Below the pieces are notes generated by a model. It was not told the DNA's origin. It saw nothing but the letters and a program-made list of their open reading frames with translations, and ran no database searches. A program made the translations under genes and the position numbers. This document shows, piece after piece, positions 1 to 6,993 of a stretch of DNA of 64,000 bases. The DNA is taken from NCBI GenBank assembly GCA_902727915.1, contig CACVAU010000063.1, positions 1 to 64,000 of the forward strand. Reading direction: 5' to 3'. The first letter of the stretch is position 1. Each line of letters opens with the position of its first letter. The DNA comes from an uncultured Sulfurovum sp. (GTDB lineage Bacteria; Campylobacterota; Campylobacteria; Campylobacterales; Sulfurovaceae).

Positions 1-557
1 TAAGTGGTTGGTCAGCCAACGACTGGTCAGCTTCGGCAAACTTTGACCTTATGAGTCCACGAGCAGAAGTTGACTCGATGACCTCGAAAAAAGTATTTGA
101 CGCATTAACTCGAAACCATGTAGAGAGTTCACAAAGTCTTGCAACACGTTTAGGTTTAGACAAACCCATTATTGAGTCGGCATTGGGCATTTACGCTCAA
201 CAGGGTAGAGTGCTTTATGATATGAATAAAGAAACCTATCGAGTTAGAGAACTTTCAGGTGACCCATTACCAATGGATAAGTTACAATTTACGAATGAAC
301 GTGAAGAGAAAGCGTCTAACTTTGTCTTAGCAAATTTAGTAACCATGGGTAAAGTCTATCAACAAGAAGAGAGCATACAGATAAAAGGTTCTGTTTTAGA
401 CAACGCAAAGACCTATAGTACCATGCTCGTGATAGACAATGAAATGAAACTTAAAGATGCTTCTTGTACTTGTTGGTATTTTGGACAGAATAAATTGCAT
501 AAAGGACCTTGTGAGCATATTTTGGCTACTAGGATTATGTGGAGTCGGGGGAAGTAA
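1..557 (+). CDS. SWIM zinc-finger protein, C-terminal part (5' end outside window)
   Basis: The reading frame is open from base 3 to the stop at 555-557, so this is the tail of a longer protein and the internal ATG at 51 is probably not the start. Near the C-terminus it has a CTCWYF segment followed about 14 residues later by CEH, which fits the CxC...CxH pattern of a SWIM zinc-binding domain; these domains bind nucleic acid or protein. The preceding part looks helical (winged-helix-like, inferred). In other bacteria SWIM proteins are often encoded beside MoxR ATPase, vWA and DUF5682/DUF4132 proteins, and a DUF4132 protein lies 6.5 kb downstream, so the missing upstream DNA may hold such partners. 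Function unknown. Confidence 0.7.
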   Translation, partial: SGWSANDWSASANFDLMSPRAEVDSMTSKKVFDALTRNHVESSQSLATRLGLDKPIIESALGIYAQQGRVLYDMNKETYRVRELSGDPLPMDKLQFTNEREEKASNFVLANLVTMGKVYQQEESIQIKGSVLDNAKTYSTMLVIDNEMKLKDASCTCWYFGQNKLHKGPCEHILATRIMWSRGK

Positions 558-575
558 AAACTTTACTTTTTAGTT

Positions 576-599
576 AAGGGGTTGATTTTTCAATCCTTT
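576..599. terminator. Hairpin between convergent genes
   Basis: AAGGGGTTGA and TCAATCCTTT pair around a T4 loop, with two G-T pairs. It lies between the SWIM gene and the convergent toxin gene and could end transcription from both sides. Confidence 0.45.
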
Positions 600-605
600 A
601 ATAGG

Positions 606-875
606 CTACTTAAAAAGCTGTGAATGAGACCCAATTCGAACAAGGTTTAGTGTATCATCTACAATAAAATAGATAACCAATAAATCTCCACTAACATGAA
701 ATTCTCGACAATCTTGGTATTCACCTTTTAGTGCATGGTCTAAAGCTTCTTCAGGAAGAGGTTTAGTTTCAATTAATTTTGAAAGATAAACAATATATTT
801 TGAAAAATGTTGATCACTTAATTTTGCATTTCTAAGTTCTTTAACAAAAGTTTTATGGCGTTTAACCTTAAGCAT
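606..875 (-). CDS. YafQ-family RelE-like toxin (mRNA interferase)
   Basis: An 89-residue protein of the RelE/YafQ toxin superfamily; members cleave mRNA in the ribosomal A site. Visible family features are the basic N-terminus (LKVKRHKTFVKEL), the central HALKGEYQDCREFHV segment, and the C-terminal RIGSHSQLF, where the His near residue 85 corresponds to the catalytic His of YafQ. The length is normal for the family. It overlaps the upstream antitoxin gene by 8 bp, the usual antitoxin-first arrangement. The coding sequence appears intact, so the pair is probably functional. Confidence 0.88.
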   Translation of the reverse strand: MLKVKRHKTFVKELRNAKLSDQHFSKYIVYLSKLIETKPLPEEALDHALKGEYQDCREFHVSGDLLVIYFIVDDTLNLVRIGSHSQLFK

Positions 876-1149
876 TTTTCATGTTCTTATGTTCAGATAA
901 CATTTCTTTTATAGAGGTTGATTCCATATTAATACCTTGTCTAGCCTCTTCGATTGCTTTTTGTGTTTCATCATTTGGTATTTTTACTTCAAAAGGTAAT
1001 CCTTTATGTAGTGTTACTTGATTTAAAAAGATATTAACAGCTTCACCCATAGTGATACCAAGATCTTTAAATATCTCTTTAGCTTTAGCTTTTACTTCAA
1101 CATCGAGTTTAATACTTGTTGTTTCTTTTACTGGTAGGGTCATAGTCAT
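868..1149 (-). CDS. RelB/DinJ-family antitoxin
   Basis: A 93-residue antitoxin with an N-terminal ribbon-helix-helix region (TTSIKLDVEVKAKAKEIFKDLG...GEAVNIFLNQV). It should neutralise the YafQ-like toxin encoded immediately downstream and repress its own promoter as a dimer. The start at 1149 is preceded by AAGGAG; the ATG two codons later is an alternative. A short palindrome at 1158-1172, just upstream, is the likely operator. The RHH plus acidic C-terminal tail is typical of DinJ. Confidence 0.88.
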   Translation of the reverse strand: MTMTLPVKETTSIKLDVEVKAKAKEIFKDLGITMGEAVNIFLNQVTLHKGLPFEVKIPNDETQKAIEEARQGINMESTSIKEMLSEHKNMKNA

Positions 1150-1157
1150 TGCTCCTT

Positions 1158-1172
1158 ATACTACTTTAGTAT
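1158..1172. promoter_or_regulatory. Probable toxin-antitoxin operator
   Basis: Palindrome ATACTA-CTT-TAGTAT directly upstream of the antitoxin ribosome binding site. RHH antitoxins autoregulate through such sites; the assignment is from position and symmetry. Confidence 0.5.
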
Positions 1173-1237
1173 TATTTTACTCTTTATGAAGAAGGAAGTC
1201 AAGTAGGATAATGGGTGAGAGGCTAGGTTAAACCCTA

Positions 1238-2044
1238 CTAACCCTTCAGCTTTTTAATCAACTGATAAGCCTGGTTAAGTTGCTGTGTTTTCGCCGTAGC
1301 TTCTTCCATATAAGATTCGTCTTTGTCTTGTGACTTTATGATGTCTGGATGGTATTTACGTACAAGACCTCGGTAGGTCTTTTTAATGGTATTCATGTCA
1401 TCCTCTTCATTTACCCCTAAAACTTCATAGGCTTCAGTAAGGCTCATCTCTTCTTGTTTGTTTTGTCTCATGTTATTAAATTTGTTGAGTATTTGATTGT
1501 ACTCATCGGTGCTCATGTTTAATTCATTGACAATTTCACGTAAGACTTTGTCTTCAGCTGGGGAAATTTGACTGTCTACAAGGGCGAGCTGAATTAGAAA
1601 TGCCACAAATTTTTTAGGTTTGAGCTTACTACGTCCCAATAGCTTATTTAAGGACTGTGCTACTTCTTTTGTGTCATCTGTTTTTTCTTTTTCTTCATTA
1701 AAAATTTCTTTTAAAATATTTCTGGTTTTATCTTTTTCGATAAAAACCTTAGAAATATCATCGAACATAATGGCAATGAGTTGTGCTTCCAATTCACTTA
1801 CTCTACCATCTGCTTTGGCAACTTTGGCAACAAGGGCAATAAAAATGCCCAGCTCACTCTCCCTAAATAGTTCTTTAGAACTTGAAAGCTTATTTAATTT
1901 CCTTCTAGCATAAACCTTATACACTTGGAATGCTACAAAAAGCGAAGCTAGAATTGAAAGTGTTATCAATATATTGACGATAAAAATGTAATATAATGCC
2001 ACTAAGGTTAATGCTAAATAGAGCCATTTTTTTAATTTAAGCAT
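1238..2044 (-). CDS. TerB-DnaJ membrane co-chaperone (DjlA-like)
   Basis: Starting at the ATG at 2044 (preceded by GGGAAAAG) the protein has about 268 residues: an N-terminal hydrophobic stretch of about 35 residues (one or two membrane helices), a TerB-like helical domain (LGIFIALVAKVAKADGRVSELEAQLI; later FLIQLALVDSQISPAEDKVL), and a C-terminal J-domain of about 65 residues (EAYEVLGVNEED...YRGLVRKYHPD) with the HPD motif that stimulates Hsp70 ATPase. The order membrane anchor-TerB-J is that of DjlA. TerB domains also recur in stress and conflict systems, fitting the neighbourhood. The longer upstream frame lacks a good ribosome binding site. Confidence 0.85.
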   Translation of the reverse strand: MLKLKKWLYLALTLVALYYIFIVNILITLSILASLFVAFQVYKVYARRKLNKLSSSKELFRESELGIFIALVAKVAKADGRVSELEAQLIAIMFDDISKVFIEKDKTRNILKEIFNEEKEKTDDTKEVAQSLNKLLGRSKLKPKKFVAFLIQLALVDSQISPAEDKVLREIVNELNMSTDEYNQILNKFNNMRQNKQEEMSLTEAYEVLGVNEEDDMNTIKKTYRGLVRKYHPDIIKSQDKDESYMEEATAKTQQLNQAYQLIKKLKG

Positions 2045-2176
2045 TCTTTTCCCATTTATGAAAATTTTTATGAATTCTAGCACATTTTGGTCAATATCGA
2101 TATGGAAACTTAGAAGAAGTGAAGAGATTGCTAATGGAGAGTGAAAAAGAGTATTTTGGAGAAGGGACAAGAAAGG

Positions 2177-2551
2177 ATGAGGTTGATGTGTGATTTTAGA
2201 GATGGTTTTAAACTTTGTAGTTGTTTAGAAGATGATAGTGATGGAAAGTATATTTGGCAACTGCGTAGGTTAGATAGAGAGGAATATGTACAAGGAAGAT
2301 GTCACTTTCCTATCGAAGACTTTGGAAATGGGTTAGAGTTTGAGTGGATAAAGCTTAATCTTGAAGATCATAACTGTTTTGATTTTGAGTACATGCCCAA
2401 AGATGGAGATAATTTAATTATTCGTCAGAAAGATAGTCATTTTCCCTTTATATCTTTGATGTACAAAGGTACGGAATGGGAAGATGACTTTTATGATGAA
2501 TTAGGTCAAATAACCCGTGTATTCTTCCAAGGAGTTGTGAAAATGTTATGA
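2177..2551 (+). CDS. Hypothetical protein, acidic
   Basis: About 125 residues, no family recognised. It begins MRLMCDFRDGFKLCSC, is rich in acidic and aromatic residues and has no membrane segment. The ATG at 2177 follows AAGGGACAAGAAAGG; ATG at 2186 (AAAGG nine bases before) is equally possible, and a GTG at 2141 is less likely. It is divergent from the TerB-DnaJ gene and heads a run of small rightward genes. Function unknown. Confidence 0.6.
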   Translation: MRLMCDFRDGFKLCSCLEDDSDGKYIWQLRRLDREEYVQGRCHFPIEDFGNGLEFEWIKLNLEDHNCFDFEYMPKDGDNLIIRQKDSHFPFISLMYKGTEWEDDFYDELGQITRVFFQGVVKML

Positions 2552-2587
2552 TAGATTGTCTAATAAAATGAAAAAGAAGTTGACAAA

Positions 2588-2812
2588 ATGAAGCCATTGG
2601 TAGAGAAAGAAGTGCTATGTGATGCGAAGAAGATCTTACTTGTTCAAGAGAAAGAGACAAGAGGTTTTAAAATTAAAATTTATAGGAGCCTTTGAGTATT
2701 TTTTAGCAAAAGTATAAAGAAAAGATGGAACAATATTTTAGAACATGAATTGTTGGTTAGAAATTATGCTGAGCTTAAGTATGTATCTGAAGAGTTGAAA
2801 GGAGAAGAATGA
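2588..2812 (+). pseudogene. Small ORF interrupted by an in-frame TGA
   Basis: A frame of 75 codons is open except for one TGA at 2693-2695 (codon 36). It begins MKPLVEKEVLCDAKK and ends VSEELKGEE. The second half runs to a TGA that overlaps the next ATG by ATGA, which is operon-like and suggests that the full frame was once translated. No family recognised. Probably a decayed gene; sequencing error or readthrough are alternatives. Confidence 0.35.
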
Positions 2813-2958
2813 CAAAGGTACTGTTCCTATTACTTTTAAGTATAGCATTTTTAAAAGCAACAGACTGTTTTTATCATGAGAACGGATATCATTTTGAGCT
2901 CAAAGAGTTTAACTATGATGAGTCCATAAAAATTAGTGTAAATGAAGTTAATGAATAA
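2809..2958 (+). CDS. Small secreted protein (49 aa)
   Basis: Starts at ATG 2809 after GGAGAAGA and encodes a signal-like N-terminus (MTKVLFLLLLSIAFLKA) followed by a short acidic region with one Cys. It overlaps the preceding broken frame by 4 bp and the following DKNYY gene by about 17 bp, which supports translation as part of a small operon. Family unknown. Confidence 0.5.
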   Translation: MTKVLFLLLLSIAFLKATDCFYHENGYHFELKEFNYDESIKISVNEVNE

Positions 2959-3949
2959 GGTAGCTAATGTCAAGATTATCCTTAGTTTTCTAGTAGGTTT
3001 ATTTATTGTCTATTATCTATTTATGGAAGATATAAATAAACAAAATGAGAGGGATAGGCTTCTAAGCATATTTTTTGATAAAAATAAAATCATAGTGAAT
3101 AGTACAAAAGAGATAGATAAGAGAAAAATAAAGATATGGCTTGATGGGAAAGAGAAAAAGTTAGTTTATGAGTATAGGAAATTGGATTCAAGATGGACTA
3201 GTAGTAAGTTTGAATCCGTAAATAATTTTTTTAAAATATTTTTTGAAGAAGATAAATATTATGCATTTGAACAAAGATACGGAAGACACACATTACTTAT
3301 TACTTATGATGAACGACCACTTGGAAAATTGACACAGTTTAAAACAAATTGGTGGCATTATCATCATTATTTATTTTCTGTAGCTGAAAAAGATGCTAGA
3401 GCTTATGTAGAAATTGATGTTATCGGACCAGATACGGCTACATTGGTATATAACTCTTTTGAACAATATTATGAATATAAGGCATTAAAAAGATGTAAGG
3501 ATGGTGAAGAGTTATTTGAGAAAAAACATAAAGAAGAGCAGTGGCAGAACTTAGTAGGGATGGTCTATATTAATAAATATAAAGATGTTGGAATTAATGT
3601 TCTGCGTGGAAGTTCAGAATGTACTTATGAAGATTATTTTACATCAGATATAGATGGTAATCCGTTTAAAAATTTAATTGATGCAGAAACGATAAAATCA
3701 CTAGGCAATAACTTTTATAAAGATAAAAATTTTATTTTTCACTATTTTTCTATGGCAGATGGTGGGTCTTTTTATCCATTCACTAAGGCTGATTATGAAA
3801 CTTTTCAGGTAATTAGTGATTGTTATGCAAAAGATAAATTTTTTGTATATACAACAGACCAAGGTAGGGTACTAAAAAATGCTGATGCGAATAGTTTTAA
3901 AGATATTGAAGGAAGTGTAGGATGTTTTGGAAAAGATAAAAACAGATAA
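2942..3949 (+). CDS. DKNYY-family protein with N-terminal membrane anchor
   Basis: 335 residues. Residues about 10-27 (KIILSFLVGLFIVYYLF) form one membrane helix or signal anchor; the rest is probably periplasmic. The C-terminal half contains DKNYY-type units (YKDKNFIFHYF...ADYETFQVI; YAKDKFFVYTTDQG), a repeat found in envelope proteins of Gram-negative bacteria with unknown role. The start may be ATG 2942 or 2951. It overlaps the upstream 49-residue secreted protein gene. Function unknown. Confidence 0.65.
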   Translation: MKLMNKVANVKIILSFLVGLFIVYYLFMEDINKQNERDRLLSIFFDKNKIIVNSTKEIDKRKIKIWLDGKEKKLVYEYRKLDSRWTSSKFESVNNFFKIFFEEDKYYAFEQRYGRHTLLITYDERPLGKLTQFKTNWWHYHHYLFSVAEKDARAYVEIDVIGPDTATLVYNSFEQYYEYKALKRCKDGEELFEKKHKEEQWQNLVGMVYINKYKDVGINVLRGSSECTYEDYFTSDIDGNPFKNLIDAETIKSLGNNFYKDKNFIFHYFSMADGGSFYPFTKADYETFQVISDCYAKDKFFVYTTDQGRVLKNADANSFKDIEGSVGCFGKDKNR

Positions 3950-4145
3950 GTATTCAATAATAATGAAACACTAAGAAAAGTTTAGCTTATACGCTTTAGC
4001 ATAATTCAAAGAAGAAGAAAGTAGGTTCTTAAACATGAATACAAAAAAGAATATTATGCATTATATTTTAAATAAAATAAATAGACTAAAGCCCTAAATT
4101 ACAACACTTACGCTATGATTCTATAAATATTTATTAGGATTTTGT

Positions 4146-4658
4146 GTGCCTTTTCAATCATTGAGTAAAAGTCTAAAATATAACTTAAAAAAAATAATTA
4201 ATCGTATAAAATATGGAGATGCACATCGCTTACCCCTTGCTTATCTTGAAACCCATTCAAGAAATCCCTCGTCTCATTATGAGCTTCCTAAAGAGCTTGA
4301 AGATAAGCCTTTTGAATACTATCAAGCTTTTCCAAAACTCTCTAAAGAAATTCTCATAGCACTTTTTTCAAGTATTGGGGTTCGTTATGTTCCTGAGATT
4401 ACTATTTTTGAACTTCAGACGAAAACACCTCGAAAATCTTTTGAAGATTTTTGTATGACTTTTGCTGAAGAGGATGGTTTGATTAACTCTTTTGTGTTGA
4501 ACCGAATGATAGGACGCTTACGAAAAATGGATGCATTAAGAAGTGAAGAAGCATTTGACAGTAGACCTGTTTATGTTGCTTTGGCAAATGGAAATTTAGA
4601 AGAGGTAGACAGATTGTTGATAGAGATGAAAAAATTAAAAAACGAGAAAGATAGATAA
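4146..4658 (+). CDS. Hypothetical protein preceding a ZorA-like gene
   Basis: 170 residues from a GTG start, basic N-terminus, mostly helical, no membrane segment and no family recognised. The stop codon is immediately followed by the ATG of the ZorA-like gene, so the two are almost certainly co-translated and this protein is probably a cytoplasmic partner of the motor pair. It does not look like ZorC, ZorD or ZorE. A TATAAA box at 4122-4127 may be its promoter. Confidence 0.6.
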   Translation: MPFQSLSKSLKYNLKKIINRIKYGDAHRLPLAYLETHSRNPSSHYELPKELEDKPFEYYQAFPKLSKEILIALFSSIGVRYVPEITIFELQTKTPRKSFEDFCMTFAEEDGLINSFVLNRMIGRLRKMDALRSEEAFDSRPVYVALANGNLEEVDRLLIEMKKLKNEKDR

Positions 4659-5738
4659 ATGATAAAAATGCTTTTTAGTAGTATATGGTGGTTTGGTTTT
4701 GTTGTTGCCATTGGCTTGATGATAGGGCTTTATGCTGATGTGGCGTTTATTAGAGACAATGCTGGAGGGCTTTTTTTATTGGTAGGGATTCAGCACATGA
4801 TTGTCTTAGTCGTGTTGGGATTTTTTGCTATTCGAGAGAAAGCTGATAACTTTGAAGTGGGTAACCGTGTCTCTACAATGGGGTATTTACATACACTCAT
4901 AGGAACTTCTGTGGCACTTATTTTAACAGCTAAGTATGGCCCAGAAGTGATTGAACATGTTGAAAATATTATTGCCCCTATTGGGTCATCCTTGATTACA
5001 AGTATTATTGGTTGGGCATTTGGTAAAGAGATGGAGCGTGAGAAGTATCGTTTGAGAGCTTCAACTGAAGAAGAGACCAATAATGCTTTAGAGTTTTTAG
5101 CTCAAAAGGTCACGAATTCAGCACTGCTTATCGAAAAAAGTTCAAATCTTTGGGCTGAAACCATTACTAAAAGTACGCATCAAATTCATAATACTTCACA
5201 GCAATTGGAAATAGAATTGAAAGAGACAGCTAAGCGTTCAGAAGAGATGAACGCACTTCTTAGTGAAAGCTTTGACAATATTTACAAAAAGATGGAGCAG
5301 AATTTAGAAGGTATTAGCACGGTTATGGAGCGAGACCTTAAAAATACTTCGGAGTATTCTCAAAAAATCATTAAAGACTCTTTAGCACTTTTAGAAGAGC
5401 AATTTAAGCAGATAGAACAGAGTTCTCAGTTAATGAAAAATCAGTTTGAACGTAGCTCTACGGATGCTGATAAAGTCTTTAGAAACTCAATAGATACGTT
5501 TGACAATGGACTGAATAAAATGGGCGATATTGCTAAAGAATGGGATAAACATTTGAAAACCATGAAACGCTTTTCTACCCATTCAGACTCTGCCATAGAT
5601 CAGTTAACACATACCAGCCAAAAAGTTATTGATGAAATCTCAACCATTGCACAAACCTTACCAAAAGCAGGTGAGATGCTTACGAACTTAGATGACTTCA
5701 TTGCCAATATAAAAAGAAAAGATAAACCCTCATCATGA
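4659..5738 (+). CDS. ZorA/MotA-like inner-membrane protein with long cytoplasmic tail
   Basis: 359 residues. Three or four membrane helices lie in the first 125 residues (about 8-26, 37-57, 72-92 and 102-122); the third contains GYLHTLIGTSVALILTA, like the MotA/ExbB core. The remaining 230 residues are a charged, helical, coiled-coil-like tail rich in K, E, Q and S. A MotA-like core with a long tail followed by an OmpA-like partner is the layout of ZorA-ZorB of the Zorya anti-phage system. The next gene overlaps by 4 bp. The Zorya effectors (ZorC/D/E) are not next door, so the role is inferred and could be a general envelope motor. Confidence 0.65.
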   Translation: MIKMLFSSIWWFGFVVAIGLMIGLYADVAFIRDNAGGLFLLVGIQHMIVLVVLGFFAIREKADNFEVGNRVSTMGYLHTLIGTSVALILTAKYGPEVIEHVENIIAPIGSSLITSIIGWAFGKEMEREKYRLRASTEEETNNALEFLAQKVTNSALLIEKSSNLWAETITKSTHQIHNTSQQLEIELKETAKRSEEMNALLSESFDNIYKKMEQNLEGISTVMERDLKNTSEYSQKIIKDSLALLEEQFKQIEQSSQLMKNQFERSSTDADKVFRNSIDTFDNGLNKMGDIAKEWDKHLKTMKRFSTHSDSAIDQLTHTSQKVIDEISTIAQTLPKAGEMLTNLDDFIANIKRKDKPSS

Positions 5739-6364
5739 GACAAGGTCAAAAACAGAGCTCTGCTACCATGCAGAGTGAAATCTTTATTGTCTTGATGATT
5801 GTGATGGTATTGCTTTTTATTATTACTTCTTTTTACATCTCAAAATTAAAAGAGCATCAGCAACCTCCTTTGATTGTTTTGGATGAAGCGCATGGCTATT
5901 CCTTTGGTTTGGGTTCGGCAACGTTGAATGAAAATTTTCAAGTGAGTCTAAACAGTTCGGTTATTTCCAAAATAGAACAATTTGCTAAAAAATACAAATG
6001 TGATATTGTGGAAGTCTATGGATATACCGATGGAAAACCTTTTGGGGGAGGGCATACTATCAAACAGTCATTTGACAAGTCTTTGCATAATTGTTTGGTT
6101 AAAGGTTGTGATATGAATGCTGTTGAAGCCTCTTCCAATTTAGAATTGGGAATGAAACGGGCTGTTTCAGTGGTAAATTTCTTAACACCCAAACTTGTTA
6201 ATAAAAATTCAAGTATTAAGATAATACGACCTTACAGTGCTGGTGGTTTTGTTGATGATACGGGAAGAATTGCTTCCATTGATGAAGTTTCTAATAATAA
6301 ATTACGTCGTCGTATTGAGATTAGGCTCTCTCGGATGAAGGATTTAAAAGAAGGAAAAATGTAA
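5735..6364 (+). CDS. ZorB/MotB-like OmpA-domain protein
   Basis: 209 residues: one membrane helix (about residues 16-38, IFIVLMIVMVLLFIITSFY) and a periplasmic OmpA/MotB-type peptidoglycan-binding domain (VYGYTDGKP; SNLELGMKRAVSVVNFL; RPYSAGGF; NNKLRRRIEIRLSR). It overlaps the ZorA-like gene by 4 bp and should form the stator-like partner. Unlike MotB or ZorB there is no Asp inside the membrane helix; the only nearby acid is Glu15 at its cytoplasmic edge, so ion coupling may differ or be absent. Confidence 0.72.
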   Translation: MRQGQKQSSATMQSEIFIVLMIVMVLLFIITSFYISKLKEHQQPPLIVLDEAHGYSFGLGSATLNENFQVSLNSSVISKIEQFAKKYKCDIVEVYGYTDGKPFGGGHTIKQSFDKSLHNCLVKGCDMNAVEASSNLELGMKRAVSVVNFLTPKLVNKNSSIKIIRPYSAGGFVDDTGRIASIDEVSNNKLRRRIEIRLSRMKDLKEGKM

Positions 6365-6435
6365 TTTAAATACATTAGCTTAATAATCTTTCAGTACAGG
6401 TGATGAGTACAATACCAATCTTTTTTTAGCGCAAA

Positions 6436-6481
6436 ATTTACCAATTATTTACCAACTTTTAGCCTTTAGATGCTGTATACT
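6436..6481 (+). promoter_or_regulatory. Promoter with TTTACCAA direct repeat (site 1)
   Basis: ATTTACCAATTATTTACCAA at 6436-6455 is a direct repeat with an 11-bp period. It ends 20 nt before an extended -10 box, TGCTGTATACT, whose hexamer is at 6476-6481. The same arrangement recurs at five other promoters in the window. It should drive the gene run from 6562. Confidence 0.65.
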
Positions 6482-6561
6482 TTTTAATAATTTAAGTAAA
6501 ACTTAAAAAATAACCAATACTATACTAGTACTATTTTTTAATAAATTATTAAGGTTAATTA

Positions 6562-6978
6562 ATGCCCACTATAGAAATTAAACTAAAAAAATTAGGTAAG
6601 AAAAAAATAAAAAGTTTTTCAGTAACCTTAACAGCTTCTGTTGAAACATTAAAAGACTTAATTACGCAAATGGTTAGCCATGAAGTAGAACGCTTTAATG
6701 AAAAACAAGACAACCCTACAATTACCCCTTTTTTAACACCTGTAGCATTAGATACAAAATCTAAAGAGGGAAAAGTCTCTTTTGGTGATCTATTGAATCA
6801 AGAAAAAGCAGTTATAGAAGAAGCCATAGAGAATGCCTTGCTAGGTTTTAAAGATGGACTTTTTTTGGTTTTTATTGATGATAGAGAAATAAAAGAAATA
6901 GATGAAACAATAATATTAACAGCAAAGAGTGAAGTGGTTTTTATGAGACTTACTTTTTTAACAGGTACCTACTGGTAA
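6562..6978 (+). CDS. Small protein, possible ubiquitin-like (beta-grasp) fold
   Basis: 138 residues, first gene of the DUF4132 run. The N-terminus has alternating beta-type residues (PTIEIKLKKLGKKKIKSFSV), followed by a helix (ETLKDLITQMVSHEV). The end, LFLVFIDDREIKEIDETI then VVFMRLTFLTG, resembles the closing strands of MoaD/ThiS-like beta-grasp proteins, although it ends GTYW rather than GG. This fold assignment is inference. It lies 15 bp upstream of the DUF4132 gene and probably works with it. Confidence 0.55.
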   Translation: MPTIEIKLKKLGKKKIKSFSVTLTASVETLKDLITQMVSHEVERFNEKQDNPTITPFLTPVALDTKSKEGKVSFGDLLNQEKAVIEEAIENALLGFKDGLFLVFIDDREIKEIDETIILTAKSEVVFMRLTFLTGTYW

Positions 6979-6993
6979 ATAGAGGAAACATTA

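Noticed and set aside
2141..2176. GTG start for the 2177 gene
   Set aside because: No ribosome binding site at suitable distance and it overlaps the divergent gene's long frame.
4659..6364. Flagellar MotAB or TolQR
   Set aside because: The first protein has a 230-residue coiled-coil tail and the second a full OmpA-like domain; no flagellar or Tol genes nearby.
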